NCBI GenBank assembly: GCA_958295815.1
Contig: OY282374.1
Coordinates: forward strand, 1,074,856-1,138,855
Reading direction: 5' to 3'
DNA: 64,000 nucleotides
DNA from: Candidatus Poribacteria bacterium
GTDB lineage: Bacteria; Poribacteria; WGA-4E; WGA-3G
Below, in pieces: positions 33,244-42,563 of the stretch; the first letter of the stretch is position 1, and each line of letters begins with the position of its first letter. A model generated the notes under the pieces. That model saw only the letters and a program-made list of their open reading frames with translations. It did no database searches and was not told the origin of the DNA. Made by a program: the position numbers and the translations under genes.

Positions 33244-34008
33244 TTAAGCAAATGCTTTAAAAAGTCCAACGTAGAGTGCAAGTACCTTCTCTGGATCAGG
33301 TCCGGTATAGGCACATTCGTTGGATATATAGCCCGAGAAACCGATACGATTCAGCCATTCAAACATCTGACGGTAGAGGTCAAATGTCTCTGGTTCTTCT
33401 ACGCGGTGTGTATGCACTGCGGTAATATGAGAACCCACACGTGAAAACAGCGGTTCAATACTTCCCGCATCGCAACCGATAAATTGGGAATTGAAAACAA
33501 AACCGACGTTCGGGAGATTTACACCCTCAATGACCTCCATCGCCGAATCTGGATCCGTGAAAGATCCGTGCATCTCAATGGAGACGGTAATATCCTTCTC
33601 GCCAGCATAAGCACCGAGTGCTTTCAACCCGTCTGTGACATAACCGACAATCGCATCGCGGTTTTCTTCAGTATATCGATCACCAAGCACTCGGACATGG
33701 TCACAGTCCATAAATTCTGCCATGTCAATTACGCGTGTGACACGCCGGACGGTCTCCTCGCGGTCAGCAGCGTCTTCGGAGTGAAAATTTTGGCAACTCG
33801 TGAGCGAGGAGATAACAACACCACTCGCATCCACCTCTGCCTTCAGTCCGTCCCAAGATTCTCTCGGCGTATCCCACTCAAATCCGTGCTTCTGTTTGTA
33901 GTCCATTAACAATTCGACACCGTGATAGCCAGTCGCCTCGGCGGTGTCAAGTATCCGACCTAATTCCCACTCTTGGCAGGTTTGATAGGTATTCAATGAC
34001 CATTTCAT
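33244..34008 (-). CDS. Xylose-isomerase-like TIM-barrel protein
   Basis: A 254-aa sugar phosphate isomerase/epimerase family member. It opens 'KWSLNTYQTCQEWELGRIL' and shows the metal residues 'GVELLMDY', 'VSIEMHGS', 'VGFVFNSQF' and 'GYISNECAY'. It is first of a three-gene minus-strand operon with the FG-GAP and sulfatase-like genes. Confidence 0.85.
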   Translation of the reverse strand: MKWSLNTYQTCQEWELGRILDTAEATGYHGVELLMDYKQKHGFEWDTPRESWDGLKAEVDASGVVISSLTSCQNFHSEDAADREETVRRVTRVIDMAEFMDCDHVRVLGDRYTEENRDAIVGYVTDGLKALGAYAGEKDITVSIEMHGSFTDPDSAMEVIEGVNLPNVGFVFNSQFIGCDAGSIEPLFSRVGSHITAVHTHRVEEPETFDLYRQMFEWLNRIGFSGYISNECAYTGPDPEKVLALYVGLFKAFA

Positions 34009-34183
34009 TTTTTTAATTTTCCTCGCGGTTCGTTAGGCGGGTTGGGAATTTGAAATGCCTTTCCGTAGATCTAAAGAAACACCCAAGCAAAACCCCTCCG
34101 CTTCATTACGGGCTAAATGTTTGTAAAAAGTAAACTCTTGGCTGAAAACTGTGCTTCAGAATTAAGACTGAGAATGTCGATCA

Positions 34184-35254
34184 CTATTTCTGTATCGGGA
34201 TGGGGAACCAGAGTCCCCCAGTTTTGCTCGTTAGTGCCCTATGGGTGGTGTGATTAATACCGATGACATCCACGGTGATGTTATTCTGAAAACACTGCGT
34301 CAACACTTCTGGTAGTGAATAAGAACCTTTGCTTGATTCGTCGGTAACGAGAACAAACCGGCGATTCGCGCCTTCTCGAAAATCGACGCGGCGAATTGTT
34401 TTTATGATGGCGTTATGTGCCCGTTCATCACCTGCAGCGGCAACAACGTGTGAAGTTAACAACCTCTTGTATCTATCACTATCCCGTGTCTGTGGATGGA
34501 TAATTGTATCACCTTCAAGATACCTGAAAATAACGATACCGAGTGTAAAATCGGTGCCTTTCTCTTCAAATACCTCCACCATCCGATTGAGTTGTCTGCC
34601 GACTGCTCGGATATTATCTATCATACTCCCACTAATGTCAAGCAGAAAAACAAGGTCAACCGCAGTTTCGGTGTCGTCATCAGCAACGCTCTCTGCGATA
34701 CCTTCCAATGCTTCTCCCATCTCTCCGTCTCTGTCAATAGGTGGTGCTGGCGTGTTCGTATCTCCTGTCTCTTGCTGTGCGGTTTCTCCGCGCTCGGTTT
34801 TCGGTTTAGGCGCAATTGTGGGTGTCTCTGCGTGCGCTGCTGCTATCGTTTTCCACGCTGGTGTTTCTGTCGTGTGTTCTTGCAGAGACGTTTCTGCCAT
34901 CGGTAGCCGTGCCGTTGTCTGTAGCACTGGAATTGAGGCATTAGATGCTGCAGGAGCTGTGCGCTGCAGTTTCGCAACGTTTTGCCTGACGGTGGGCGAG
35001 GCTTTGATAGGTGTTGAACGTCGAGTCGGCATTGAACGTTTCTGCATGCTACTCACGTGAAAACGTTGTAGATTTATCACCGAAATCGCTTCCGAAACGA
35101 GAGGTTCTGAGGGGACCTGCGGACGATACCACCGGATGTAACCGAGCCCCATAATTACTATCGCGATGGCGTGTAAAATCAATGAGAGCAGGAATGCCCT
35201 CCGAGTTTTCCTACGCATTTGCTCGCGGTGATATGAATAAGCATCGAATAGCAT
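34184..35254 (-). CDS. Membrane-anchored von Willebrand factor A domain protein with TonB-like N-terminus
   Basis: A 356-aa protein. An N-terminal membrane segment ('AFLLSLILHAIAIVIMGLGY') resembles TonB/GumN-type anchors. A Pro/Thr/Ala-rich periplasmic linker follows, then a vWA domain from about residue 205 with a MIDAS motif 'DLVFLLDISGSM' and 'VTDESSKGS'. It likely forms a metal-dependent protein-protein complex at the envelope. ATG at 35254 is preferred (GGAG 9 nt upstream); GTG at 35269 overlaps the upstream stop. It follows the PEP-synthase-like gene and is probably co-transcribed. Confidence 0.8.
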   Translation of the reverse strand: MLFDAYSYHREQMRRKTRRAFLLSLILHAIAIVIMGLGYIRWYRPQVPSEPLVSEAISVINLQRFHVSSMQKRSMPTRRSTPIKASPTVRQNVAKLQRTAPAASNASIPVLQTTARLPMAETSLQEHTTETPAWKTIAAAHAETPTIAPKPKTERGETAQQETGDTNTPAPPIDRDGEMGEALEGIAESVADDDTETAVDLVFLLDISGSMIDNIRAVGRQLNRMVEVFEEKGTDFTLGIVIFRYLEGDTIIHPQTRDSDRYKRLLTSHVVAAAGDERAHNAIIKTIRRVDFREGANRRFVLVTDESSKGSYSLPEVLTQCFQNNITVDVIGINHTTHRALTSKTGGLWFPIPIQK

Positions 35255-35268
35255 GTTGGGTTTCTCCA

Positions 35269-37839
35269 CTACGGAGTTTCCGTGAGAATTGAGACCGTTC
35301 CTGCATTGCCATCAATGTGGAGTGTCTGTCCATCGGCGATATGCCGCGTTGCATTCGGAATATTAGCAACAGCAGGAACGCCATACTCTCTCGCGACGAC
35401 CGCACCGTGTGACAGGATCCCACCGCGTTCCATCACAAGTCCTGCTGCGTGTAGGAAAAGCGGTGTCCATGCCGGGTCTGTTGACGGACACACGAGAATA
35501 TAATCGCGGTCAGATGGACGTATATCTGCTGGTGTCAAAAGCACGCGTGCTTTTCCCGTTGCTTCACCGGCGGAAACGGCTACCCCAGTGTACATCTCTG
35601 CCGCATCAGTTACCATCGGAGTGCCGATCTGTTCCAATGAATCGCTGAAAATGACATCCGGCACCTCAATCTGTAGTATAAGTTCACGTTCCATCTTGCG
35701 TGTAGCGATGACCTCACTGAAGTCTTTGCCATTCATCAGTAGCAGTAATTCATCTGGTACTAAATAGAAAATGCCGCCGTCGAGGGCGTAACGGGAATCC
35801 AGTTCAAGCAAGGCACGTCGAATCTGTTCATAGCCGAGCATGAGGTAAAATTTCGCCGTTTCTCTGAAAGGCATGTAACGTCTTGTGAAATCCAGTTCAC
35901 TCTCAATCTGTTTTCGTAAACCGCCTTTGTTTTTCACCAACTCAGCAAGTTCTGCTTCTGCCGATTCACGTTGTTCCATCTGCTGTTTTGCACCCTCAAC
36001 CTTGGAAGGAGAGGAACCCGCGTTCTCTTGTTGGAAAGCCTCAACAATCTGTTCGAGATAGGTCGTATCTTCGCGCCAACGCGGTTGTGCTAATTCAAAC
36101 TCATCAACTGCACGATGTCCATAATCCTTAAGAAAATCGGTAAGTGCTAATTCTCCAGTCGCCACTTGCTGTAGTTTCTCATTGGTTTCAACGGTGAGAT
36201 TGCCGGAATGTCCGCTAATGAGTCTGCTCGCTAGGGACGTTGGTGCTGTTTCGTCAACGCATTTCTCAAGTGCTGCCTCTAACCGTTGGAGTGAAAACCC
36301 AGCAAGGAGCGTGGCAGTGAGTGCTTTTGGCGCGAAATCGTCCAGTGTTTTGGTACACCATGTCTGAAATTTTCCTGCTAATTCCGCATCTGATAATTCA
36401 GCGTATGAAATATTCCATTCTGCCTCGATTTCTGACTGAAACGCAGGGAATACCTCCGTTGTCAGCATCTGGTCGAAATCGGAACGGTACTGCCTTAGAC
36501 GCATTTCAGCTTTGCTCATACGAATAACATGTAGCGGTAGTTTCAGCCAAAATGATGCACTGCTTCGGGTAATATCGGTAGCGGCTTGTGCATACATCGC
36601 CTGCTGTGGATTCTGCTTCAAGGCATTGAAATCGTGCGCAAATGGAAAACCGTCGAAGTGAAGCTCCGCCTCACGGTTCAAATTAACGTAAATCCGTCCG
36701 CACACCAAGTCCAGAATACCCTCGCTATCCACCCGTTTGCTCGGATAAAACCCAAGGCTCCGATACGCCTTGCCCAATCCACCGCTACCCGACATAAATT
36801 GCCGAATAATCGACCATGTCATCGGCAGAGGAGCAGGCAACACCTCGGCGATGTTGTGATGACACCAAACGGTACCGTGTTTGTCGGTATAAATCTTCAG
36901 CAGATGAATTTCTCCTTGACGGAGGTTTTCAACGGCTTCTTTATCCTCTTCAGAGGGCGGATAGGTGTGTTCAGAAGGTGCTGTGGAGCTGGAAGGTGTG
37001 GTAATATAACGTGCCTGTAACAGAGCAAACTGTCCATCTGCGAGTGCCCACTCAATATCCATCGGTTGTCCGTAGTGGCTTTCAACTCGAAGTCCGAGCT
37101 GCGCAAGTTCCTTCAGTTGCGCCTCCGTCAAACTCGGAACGTCCTGCTGTGCAGCTGGTACCTCGCTTACACCCGCATCGGTTACCATCTCCTGCTTTGT
37201 GGCAATGTTTTTTTCCAGAACTTCGCCTGTCTCTCGCGATACGTGGAAACTGTCAGGGGTGATAGCACCGGACACAACGGATTCACCCAATCCCCAATTC
37301 GACTCGATAATAGAGACGTCCTGACTAAATGGACTAACAGTAAAAAGTACACCAGAGACATCCGCTTCGCACATCTCTTGGATCACAACCGCCATCGCCA
37401 GTCCGTCATAAGCAATTCCTTGTGTCTCTCGATAGGCGATGGCCCGTTTCGACCAGAGTGATGCCCAACACGCCTTAACGGCATCTAACAGTTCATCGGG
37501 TGTTACATTCAAAAAGGTGTCTTGTTGTCCCGCAAAACTTGCTTCTGCCAAATCCTCGACGGTCGCGCTGGAACGGACAGCGACTGTGGTTGTTTGCAAT
37601 TTTTCGTGTGCTTTGTGGATTTCTGCGGCAAGTTCTGGTGCTAATACAAGGCTTTTAATGCTATCAGCGTTCTGTTCCGACAAGTCCTGAACGGAAAGAA
37701 GATAGGCATCTGTGGTAACACAGAAACCTCGCGGTACTCGGAACCCAGTTTGCGTCAGTTTTCCGAGATTTAGTCCTTTTCCACCGACCCGCGAAAGGTC
37801 TTTTTCATCGATTTCTGAAAAGTATTTGATAAATTGCAT
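35269..37839 (-). CDS. PEP synthase / rifampicin phosphotransferase-like enzyme
   Basis: An 856-aa protein with the three-part layout of rifampicin phosphotransferase and PEP synthase: an N-terminal ATP-grasp domain ('RVGGKGLNLGKL', 'VRSSATVEDLAEASFAGQQDTFLN'), a central substrate region (about 315-760, 'CHHNIAEVLPAPLPMTWSII'), and a C-terminal swivelling His domain ('RGGILSHGAVVAREYGVPAV'). The central domain looks more like Rph than true PpsA. It could phosphorylate an antibiotic or another small molecule. ATG at 37839 gives the normal start; an upstream frame to 37920 crosses a palindromic repeat. It is followed by the vWA gene with overlapping TAGTG. Confidence 0.8.
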   Translation of the reverse strand: MQFIKYFSEIDEKDLSRVGGKGLNLGKLTQTGFRVPRGFCVTTDAYLLSVQDLSEQNADSIKSLVLAPELAAEIHKAHEKLQTTTVAVRSSATVEDLAEASFAGQQDTFLNVTPDELLDAVKACWASLWSKRAIAYRETQGIAYDGLAMAVVIQEMCEADVSGVLFTVSPFSQDVSIIESNWGLGESVVSGAITPDSFHVSRETGEVLEKNIATKQEMVTDAGVSEVPAAQQDVPSLTEAQLKELAQLGLRVESHYGQPMDIEWALADGQFALLQARYITTPSSSTAPSEHTYPPSEEDKEAVENLRQGEIHLLKIYTDKHGTVWCHHNIAEVLPAPLPMTWSIIRQFMSGSGGLGKAYRSLGFYPSKRVDSEGILDLVCGRIYVNLNREAELHFDGFPFAHDFNALKQNPQQAMYAQAATDITRSSASFWLKLPLHVIRMSKAEMRLRQYRSDFDQMLTTEVFPAFQSEIEAEWNISYAELSDAELAGKFQTWCTKTLDDFAPKALTATLLAGFSLQRLEAALEKCVDETAPTSLASRLISGHSGNLTVETNEKLQQVATGELALTDFLKDYGHRAVDEFELAQPRWREDTTYLEQIVEAFQQENAGSSPSKVEGAKQQMEQRESAEAELAELVKNKGGLRKQIESELDFTRRYMPFRETAKFYLMLGYEQIRRALLELDSRYALDGGIFYLVPDELLLLMNGKDFSEVIATRKMERELILQIEVPDVIFSDSLEQIGTPMVTDAAEMYTGVAVSAGEATGKARVLLTPADIRPSDRDYILVCPSTDPAWTPLFLHAAGLVMERGGILSHGAVVAREYGVPAVANIPNATRHIADGQTLHIDGNAGTVSILTETP

Positions 37840-37882
37840 AAGTCCAGACTGATCTGTGAAGGGCAGAGCATTCAGTTCTCCT

Positions 37883-37904
37883 GTAGTACGGATCTCCGAA
37901 TCCC
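37883..37904 (+). repeat. GTAGG-type repeat upstream of PEP-synthase-like gene
   Basis: TGTAGTACGGATCTCCGAAT plus CCC shares the 15-nt core GGATCTCCGAATCCC exactly with the copy at 3687-3701. Confidence 0.5.
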
Positions 37905-38060
37905 AACTTATCCCAGGCATTCAGTGGAAAACCGAAAACTAAATCGCCCTATGCGAAGTGGATATAGCACTTAAAAATAGTATAGCAGCATCTATTTGCG
38001 GAGTGCAAATGCGTTTGGGACTTGCTTTTATAAAGTGGAAGGGAGGAAGGCTTAAGCATA

Positions 38061-38083
38061 GAGGCTGGTATGAAACCAGCCTC
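38061..38083 (-). terminator. Hairpin downstream of Asp/His-tail gene (copy 1)
   Basis: A perfect 9-bp stem GAGGCTGGT/ACCAGCCTC with a 5-nt loop lies 18 nt beyond the stop codon. An almost identical hairpin with the same flank TTAAGCATA follows the third paralog at 42510-42532. It lacks a T-run, so it may be an mRNA-stabilising 3' structure rather than a classical terminator. Confidence 0.5.
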
Positions 38084-38100
38084 TGATGTTGGGATTGTTA

Positions 38101-40353
38101 TTAGTCATCGTCGTCATCGTGGTCATCGTCATCATCGTCGTCATAATCATCGTCATGATCGTCATCGTGGTCATCGTCATAATCATCGTCATGATCGTCG
38201 TCATGATCGTCGTCGTGGTCATCGTCATAATCGTCGTCGTGGTCATCGTCATAATCGTCGTCGTGGTCATCGTCATGATCGTCGTCATAATCATCGTCAT
38301 AATCATCGTCATAATCGTCGTCATGATCATCGTCGTGATCATCGTCGTGATCATCGTCGTGATCGTCATGGTCATCGTCATCGTGGTCATCGTCATGATC
38401 GTCATCATGATCATCGTCGTGATCGTCATCGTGATCGTCATCGTGATCGTCATCATGATCATCGTCATTGACGACAACGGTGGTCGTTTCAGTGAGTGTC
38501 TGGTTCTTTCCAAGTCCGCCACTAGTCAGATTTTTGATCCACTTGCCAGGAGGGGTTATCTCAGGGATCAGAGTACCCGTTGGACCCGTATTCCCGCCAC
38601 GATACAGATCGAAAGCTTGGCGGGTAATCGGATAGACGCGGATTTCATAATCAGTCTCTGGGTCAAGACCTGGAATTGTCACATCATCCGAACTATCGTC
38701 GAGAAATACCACACCGAAGGAGGGCGGACCTTGAGCATCTTTCTTTCTCCAACCTACCCGGAAATAGTTGCCGGGACTAGGGAGCGTTATTAGGATATCT
38801 ATCTCGTCATCTTCCACTGACTTCACACTTACCTCGTCAGGTAAAAGCGGACGTGGCGTGCGGTCCGAAACCATATAGACGCGAAATTCCTTATGCTCAG
38901 TCACTCCCCCACTCGTCGCGGCTACGGTACAAGCGGTATAAGGCTGCGTATCTGCTCCGTGAATGTGTCCTACCATGTTGGCTTCTAACACCAGTTTACC
39001 GTTTTGGATGCCTACCGCATCGTAATAGTCAGCTCGCGAGCTGTCGCAGGATGTAAGCGTGTATTCAATTCCTGTCTGTCCGAGATCGAAATACTTAGAC
39101 AAGTCAATCTCTGTCGTACGTCCGTAAAATGTTAGGTGTGGTGATGGTTTCGATTGTTCTGGAACTATTTTCAGTGAAGGAACCTTTAGTTGAATACTGC
39201 TGGGATCTACAGAGAACTTTGCGAAACTTGGCGATGAAGAAAGGTCATTAGGATCTACAGAGATTTCTGTGAAGTCACTGCTCTGCAGTGTGTACTTGCA
39301 GACGAAGATTTTAGTGCCTCCTTTGGGTTTACAATCACCACTTGTGAAGTCCATACCAGAAGAGCGACGAGAAACGACATTATAGCGTTTTTTCTCTTGC
39401 TGCCCGTTGTGCTTGGACACCACATATTTTATGTTTGGGAGTGCCGAGGCGTCATCAGCAACTATGTACGTCACATCTTCAGGGAAAACCACTTTTGTGA
39501 AGATAGTTGTTCCGGGTGTGACCGTTTCCTGAAGTGGTTTTGTTAGATGCCAATCGCTGTAGTAGCTTATTTCTATACTGTCATCTGTGTACTGATAATC
39601 AGGGATATTAGAATCATCACTATCGTTCTGTTTGCTACTATCTTGGCTATCATTTATTGCACCTTGATTAATCCAATCAGTAAAGAGTTGGATTTGATCA
39701 TCAGGCAGCGGGGGACCTCCCGGAGGCATTCTACCGGAAACGATTTTTTCAATAATAGAGCTTTCTTTGGCATTCCCGCGGATAAATACGGGACCATCAT
39801 CCCCGCCTTTTTTGAAAGTTTCGTGTGTGCTGAAATCTAAGTTTTTGGGCCCTCCAGCAACATGGCAACCGGCAGTAGCGCATCGCTCGGTGAGGATGGG
39901 TGAAATATCGCGTTTAAAGGAAATCCGACTGTTAATCCACTGGATAAAATCTTGAATTTGGGCGTTTGTTAGCGGTGGGCCGTTCGGCGGCATTCTACCC
40001 GAAACGATTTCTTTGATAACAGGGCTTTCTTTGGCGTTTCCTGCAATGAATATAGGACCATCATCCCCACCTTTTATAAAGGCATTATGTGTGCTAAAAT
40101 CCAGGTTCTTGGGTCCGCCATCAACATGGCATCCTCCAATGGCACAGTTTTCTGTGAGAACAGGTAAGATGCTGTGTTTAAAGGTCACATTAATATCAGT
40201 AGATTCCTTTATTTCAGCAACGGAAGATTGCATAACTTTGGATGGAATATCAGCCGGACGAAGAATACTGTCTCCCTCAGGGCCACATCCGAAAATACAA
40301 AACACCAACCCGACGAGAGGTAGGAAATATCTATACATATTATTAACCACCAT
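38101..40353 (-). CDS. Haem-c-like lipoprotein with FN3 domain and ~120-residue Asp/His tail
   Basis: A 750-aa lipoprotein (lipobox 'LVFCIFGC'). Two cytochrome-c-like domains carry 'ENCAIGGCHVDGGPKNLDFS' and a related 'ERCATAGCHVAGG', a CX4CH pattern, each with a later Met in 'IVSGRMPP.GPPL' that could be the distal ligand. The middle is beta-rich (cadherin/FN3-like, 'ITLPSPGNYFRVGWRKKD'). The last ~120 residues are almost only Asp with His or Tyr every fourth position (DDDH)n. ATG at 40353 is chosen for its AGGAG 8 nt upstream and agreement with two paralogs. Likely an outer-membrane metal- or electron-handling protein; function unproven. Confidence 0.8.
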   Translation of the reverse strand: MVVNNMYRYFLPLVGLVFCIFGCGPEGDSILRPADIPSKVMQSSVAEIKESTDINVTFKHSILPVLTENCAIGGCHVDGGPKNLDFSTHNAFIKGGDDGPIFIAGNAKESPVIKEIVSGRMPPNGPPLTNAQIQDFIQWINSRISFKRDISPILTERCATAGCHVAGGPKNLDFSTHETFKKGGDDGPVFIRGNAKESSIIEKIVSGRMPPGGPPLPDDQIQLFTDWINQGAINDSQDSSKQNDSDDSNIPDYQYTDDSIEISYYSDWHLTKPLQETVTPGTTIFTKVVFPEDVTYIVADDASALPNIKYVVSKHNGQQEKKRYNVVSRRSSGMDFTSGDCKPKGGTKIFVCKYTLQSSDFTEISVDPNDLSSSPSFAKFSVDPSSIQLKVPSLKIVPEQSKPSPHLTFYGRTTEIDLSKYFDLGQTGIEYTLTSCDSSRADYYDAVGIQNGKLVLEANMVGHIHGADTQPYTACTVAATSGGVTEHKEFRVYMVSDRTPRPLLPDEVSVKSVEDDEIDILITLPSPGNYFRVGWRKKDAQGPPSFGVVFLDDSSDDVTIPGLDPETDYEIRVYPITRQAFDLYRGGNTGPTGTLIPEITPPGKWIKNLTSGGLGKNQTLTETTTVVVNDDDHDDDHDDDHDDDHDDDHDDDHDDDHDDDDHDDHDDDHDDDHDDDHDDDYDDDYDDDYDDDHDDDHDDDYDDDHDDDYDDDHDDDHDDDHDDDYDDDHDDDHDDDYDDDDDDDHDDDDD
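38102..38467. repeat. Tandem 12-nt repeat encoding the (DDDH)n tail
   Basis: On the plus strand ATCGTCATG/ATCGTCGTC-type triplets repeat for about 365 nt. The unit is 12 nt (four codons). Changes of one base convert His to Tyr (CAT/TAT). Confidence 0.9.
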
Positions 40354-40430
40354 AATTAACACTCCTATGTTGAGGTAGACAGTTTGGATAATTAGCGGAT
40401 TTATACTTGTTAGAGAATTGCTAAGATTTC

Positions 40431-41051
40431 TTAATCATCATCGTGATCGTGATCGTGATCGTCATCATCGTCGTGATCGTGATCATCATCGTCATCATCA
40501 TCATCGTCGTCGTCATCATCGTCGTGATCGTGATCGTCATCATCGTCGTGATCATCGTCGTCATCGTCGTGATCATCGTCATCGTCGTGATCATCGTCGT
40601 CATCGTCGTCGTCATCGTCGTCATCGCCCCAGTTATATGCTGTTGGTTCTTGTTGATTAATCCAATCAATGAAGAGTTGGATCTGCGCATCAGTCAACCG
40701 AGGACCGCCAGGAGGCATTCTCCCTGAAACGATTTCTTCGATAATATCGCTTGATTGAGCATTTCCTGGAGTAAATACATCGTCTCCTCCGCTTATGAAA
40801 GTTTGATATGTACTGAAATCAAGTCCGTCTGGGCCTCCGGCGACGTGGCATCCGGCAAAAGCACATCTCGCTGTAAGAATAGGTTGAAGGTTCTGTGTAA
40901 AAGAAGCCTCAATTTCTGCAGGAGAAGACTGTATGGTTTCGGGGGATATGTTAGCAGGTTGCAGTATGTTGCTACTTTCAGGGCTACAACTAAGTATGAG
41001 AAACAGCAGTCCGATTGTGAATAAGGAAAATCTCTGGGCATTTATAATCAT
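40431..41051 (-). CDS. Haem-c-like lipoprotein with Asp/His tail (short paralog)
   Basis: A 206-aa lipoprotein (lipobox 'LFLILSC'). It has a single cytochrome-c-like domain with 'ARCAFAGCHVAGGPDGLDFS' (CX4CH) and 'IVSGRMPPGGPRL', aligned end to end with domain 2 of the large paralog, followed by 'QIQLFIDWINQQ'. The C-terminal ~60 residues are Asp with scattered His, irregularly spaced. AGAGAGGT lies upstream of the ATG. It follows the large paralog's promoter region on the same strand (68-nt gap), so they are likely co-expressed or duplicated in tandem. Confidence 0.8.
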   Translation of the reverse strand: MIINAQRFSLFTIGLLFLILSCSPESSNILQPANISPETIQSSPAEIEASFTQNLQPILTARCAFAGCHVAGGPDGLDFSTYQTFISGGDDVFTPGNAQSSDIIEEIVSGRMPPGGPRLTDAQIQLFIDWINQQEPTAYNWGDDDDDDDDDDDDHDDDDDHDDDDDDHDDDDDHDHDDDDDDDDDDDDDDHDHDDDDDHDHDHDDD

Positions 41052-41315
41052 GGTAGTTACCTCTCTGAACCGTATAGTTTTGGATATCTTGATTTGAATA
41101 AGCTACGTAATATGTAATAAAGCAAGTATGATGCCAACCAAAAAATAGCAAAATATTGCTTGTTTTGTCGGTTAATTCGATTTTTTTTATAAAAAAATGG
41201 ACATATCTGTTCAAAAAATGAACAAAATAGCAAAGTTTAGTGATATGATATGCACGGAGAACACTTTCTCCTGTTTTTTATCGAACTCACGTTTAGAGAA
41301 AGGGGGTTGACTTTG

Positions 41316-42455
41316 ATGCCGACAACGAACCGCCATATTACTCAATCGCTCCGATCAGACGCGACTATTATCCAGGATATTCCTCCGAGCAACACCGTTA
41401 TCTTTCGAGGAGATGGAGAACCGAAAACGCCTGCGATGATGCTACAGCGACTGGCTGAGTTCGACCAAGAATTTGCGCTCGAAGAGGACAGTTATTCCCT
41501 CGGTGGCAATGTCGAACAACTTGAAAAAAAATGTGCTGAAATGTTAGGCAAAGAGGCGGCGGTCTTTATGCCGACTGGCACACTCGCCAATCATCTTGCC
41601 ATCCGGAAACTTTGCGGTGTCAAACCGCGTGCGATAGTTCAGGAGCAGAGTCATCTCTACAATGATAGTGGTGATTGTGTAACGCGACTCAGTAACATAA
41701 ACCTCGTGCCTCTGGCAAAGGGGTGTCCGTATTTTACACTCGAAGCATTGAAAGCAGCAGTGGAGCAGTCAGAGACAGGAAGGGTCATCAATCCGGTTGG
41801 GGCAGTGATGGTGGAAAGCCCTGTACGCCGCCGGTCGGGTAAAATTATGCCGTTTGATGAAATGAAGGCGGTAACAGACTACTGTCGAGATAAGCAGATT
41901 GGGAGTCATCTTGATGGTGCGCGGCTCTACATGATGTCAGGCGCGACCGGTATCCTACCTGCTGATTATGCAGCGTTGTTTGATACAGTATATGTATCGT
42001 TGTACAAATATTTTGGAGCACCGTTCGGTGCGATATTGGCAGGTACGGCTGAGTTCACGGACGGATTATATCATGACCGTCGTATGTTTGGGGGAGGGTT
42101 GGCATCTGCGAACTTTGCTGCAGCGTTGGCACTTCAGGGTATAGATGGGTTTGAGGAGCGTTTCAATCGTGCTATGACACGGGCAACAGCACTTTTTGAT
42201 AAAATCAACGCGCTGGAAGGCATCAATGTTGAACCTTTTGAGCACGGCTCTAATATCTTTCCGATGGCGTTAGAGTCAGATATTGATGGTAAGCGTTTTG
42301 TCAAGGTGCTTGAGGCGCATTCAGTATCTGTATCCGCACCAGATGGTGATCGCTCCAGGCGTATCATGCTTACTATAAATCCGACCATATTACGTCAGGA
42401 TATCCAAGATCTGCTCTACGCCTTTGAACGCGCTATCGAAGAGAGTCTGCAATAA
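41316..42455 (+). CDS. Threonine aldolase-like PLP enzyme (beta-eliminating lyase family)
   Basis: A 379-aa PLP-dependent enzyme. The N-terminal 'FALEEDSYSLGGNVEQLEKK' and 'EAAVFMPTGTLANHLAIR' are typical of low-specificity threonine aldolases; the PLP Lys is in 'VYVSLYKYFGAPFGAIL' and the Asp in 'SHLDGARLYM'. It cleaves beta-hydroxy-amino acids to glycine and an aldehyde. The ATG at 41316 follows AAAGGGGG; the longer frame from 41250 is unlikely. It sits alone on the plus strand between two Asp/His-tail paralogs. Confidence 0.85.
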   Translation: MPTTNRHITQSLRSDATIIQDIPPSNTVIFRGDGEPKTPAMMLQRLAEFDQEFALEEDSYSLGGNVEQLEKKCAEMLGKEAAVFMPTGTLANHLAIRKLCGVKPRAIVQEQSHLYNDSGDCVTRLSNINLVPLAKGCPYFTLEALKAAVEQSETGRVINPVGAVMVESPVRRRSGKIMPFDEMKAVTDYCRDKQIGSHLDGARLYMMSGATGILPADYAALFDTVYVSLYKYFGAPFGAILAGTAEFTDGLYHDRRMFGGGLASANFAAALALQGIDGFEERFNRAMTRATALFDKINALEGINVEPFEHGSNIFPMALESDIDGKRFVKVLEAHSVSVSAPDGDRSRRIMLTINPTILRQDIQDLLYAFERAIEESLQ

Positions 42456-42509
42456 CTAATCGTCCTATATTCTTTTTTTTATTGAATGGGAGAAAATAGA
42501 TTAAGCATA

Positions 42510-42532
42510 GAGGCTGGTATGAAACCAGTCTC
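42510..42532 (-). terminator. Hairpin downstream of third Asp/His-tail gene (copy 2)
   Basis: GAGGCTGGT/ACCAGTCTC with a 5-nt loop and the same TTAAGCATA flank as the hairpin at 38061-38083. One G-U pair replaces a G-C. Confidence 0.5.
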
Positions 42533-42563
42533 AACAACTCTTTAAGATGCTTTAGAGTTGTTG
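42532..42563 (-). terminator. Second hairpin at end of third paralog
   Basis: CAACAACTCT and AGAGTTGTTG form a 10-bp stem with a 12-nt loop, adjacent to the stop codon. With the neighbouring hairpin it probably marks the transcript end. Confidence 0.45.

Noticed and set aside
38086..38793. Long plus-strand frames of Val/Ile/Met or His/Arg over the repeat region
   Set aside because: They are antisense shadows of the (DDDH)n minisatellite, without ribosome-binding sites.
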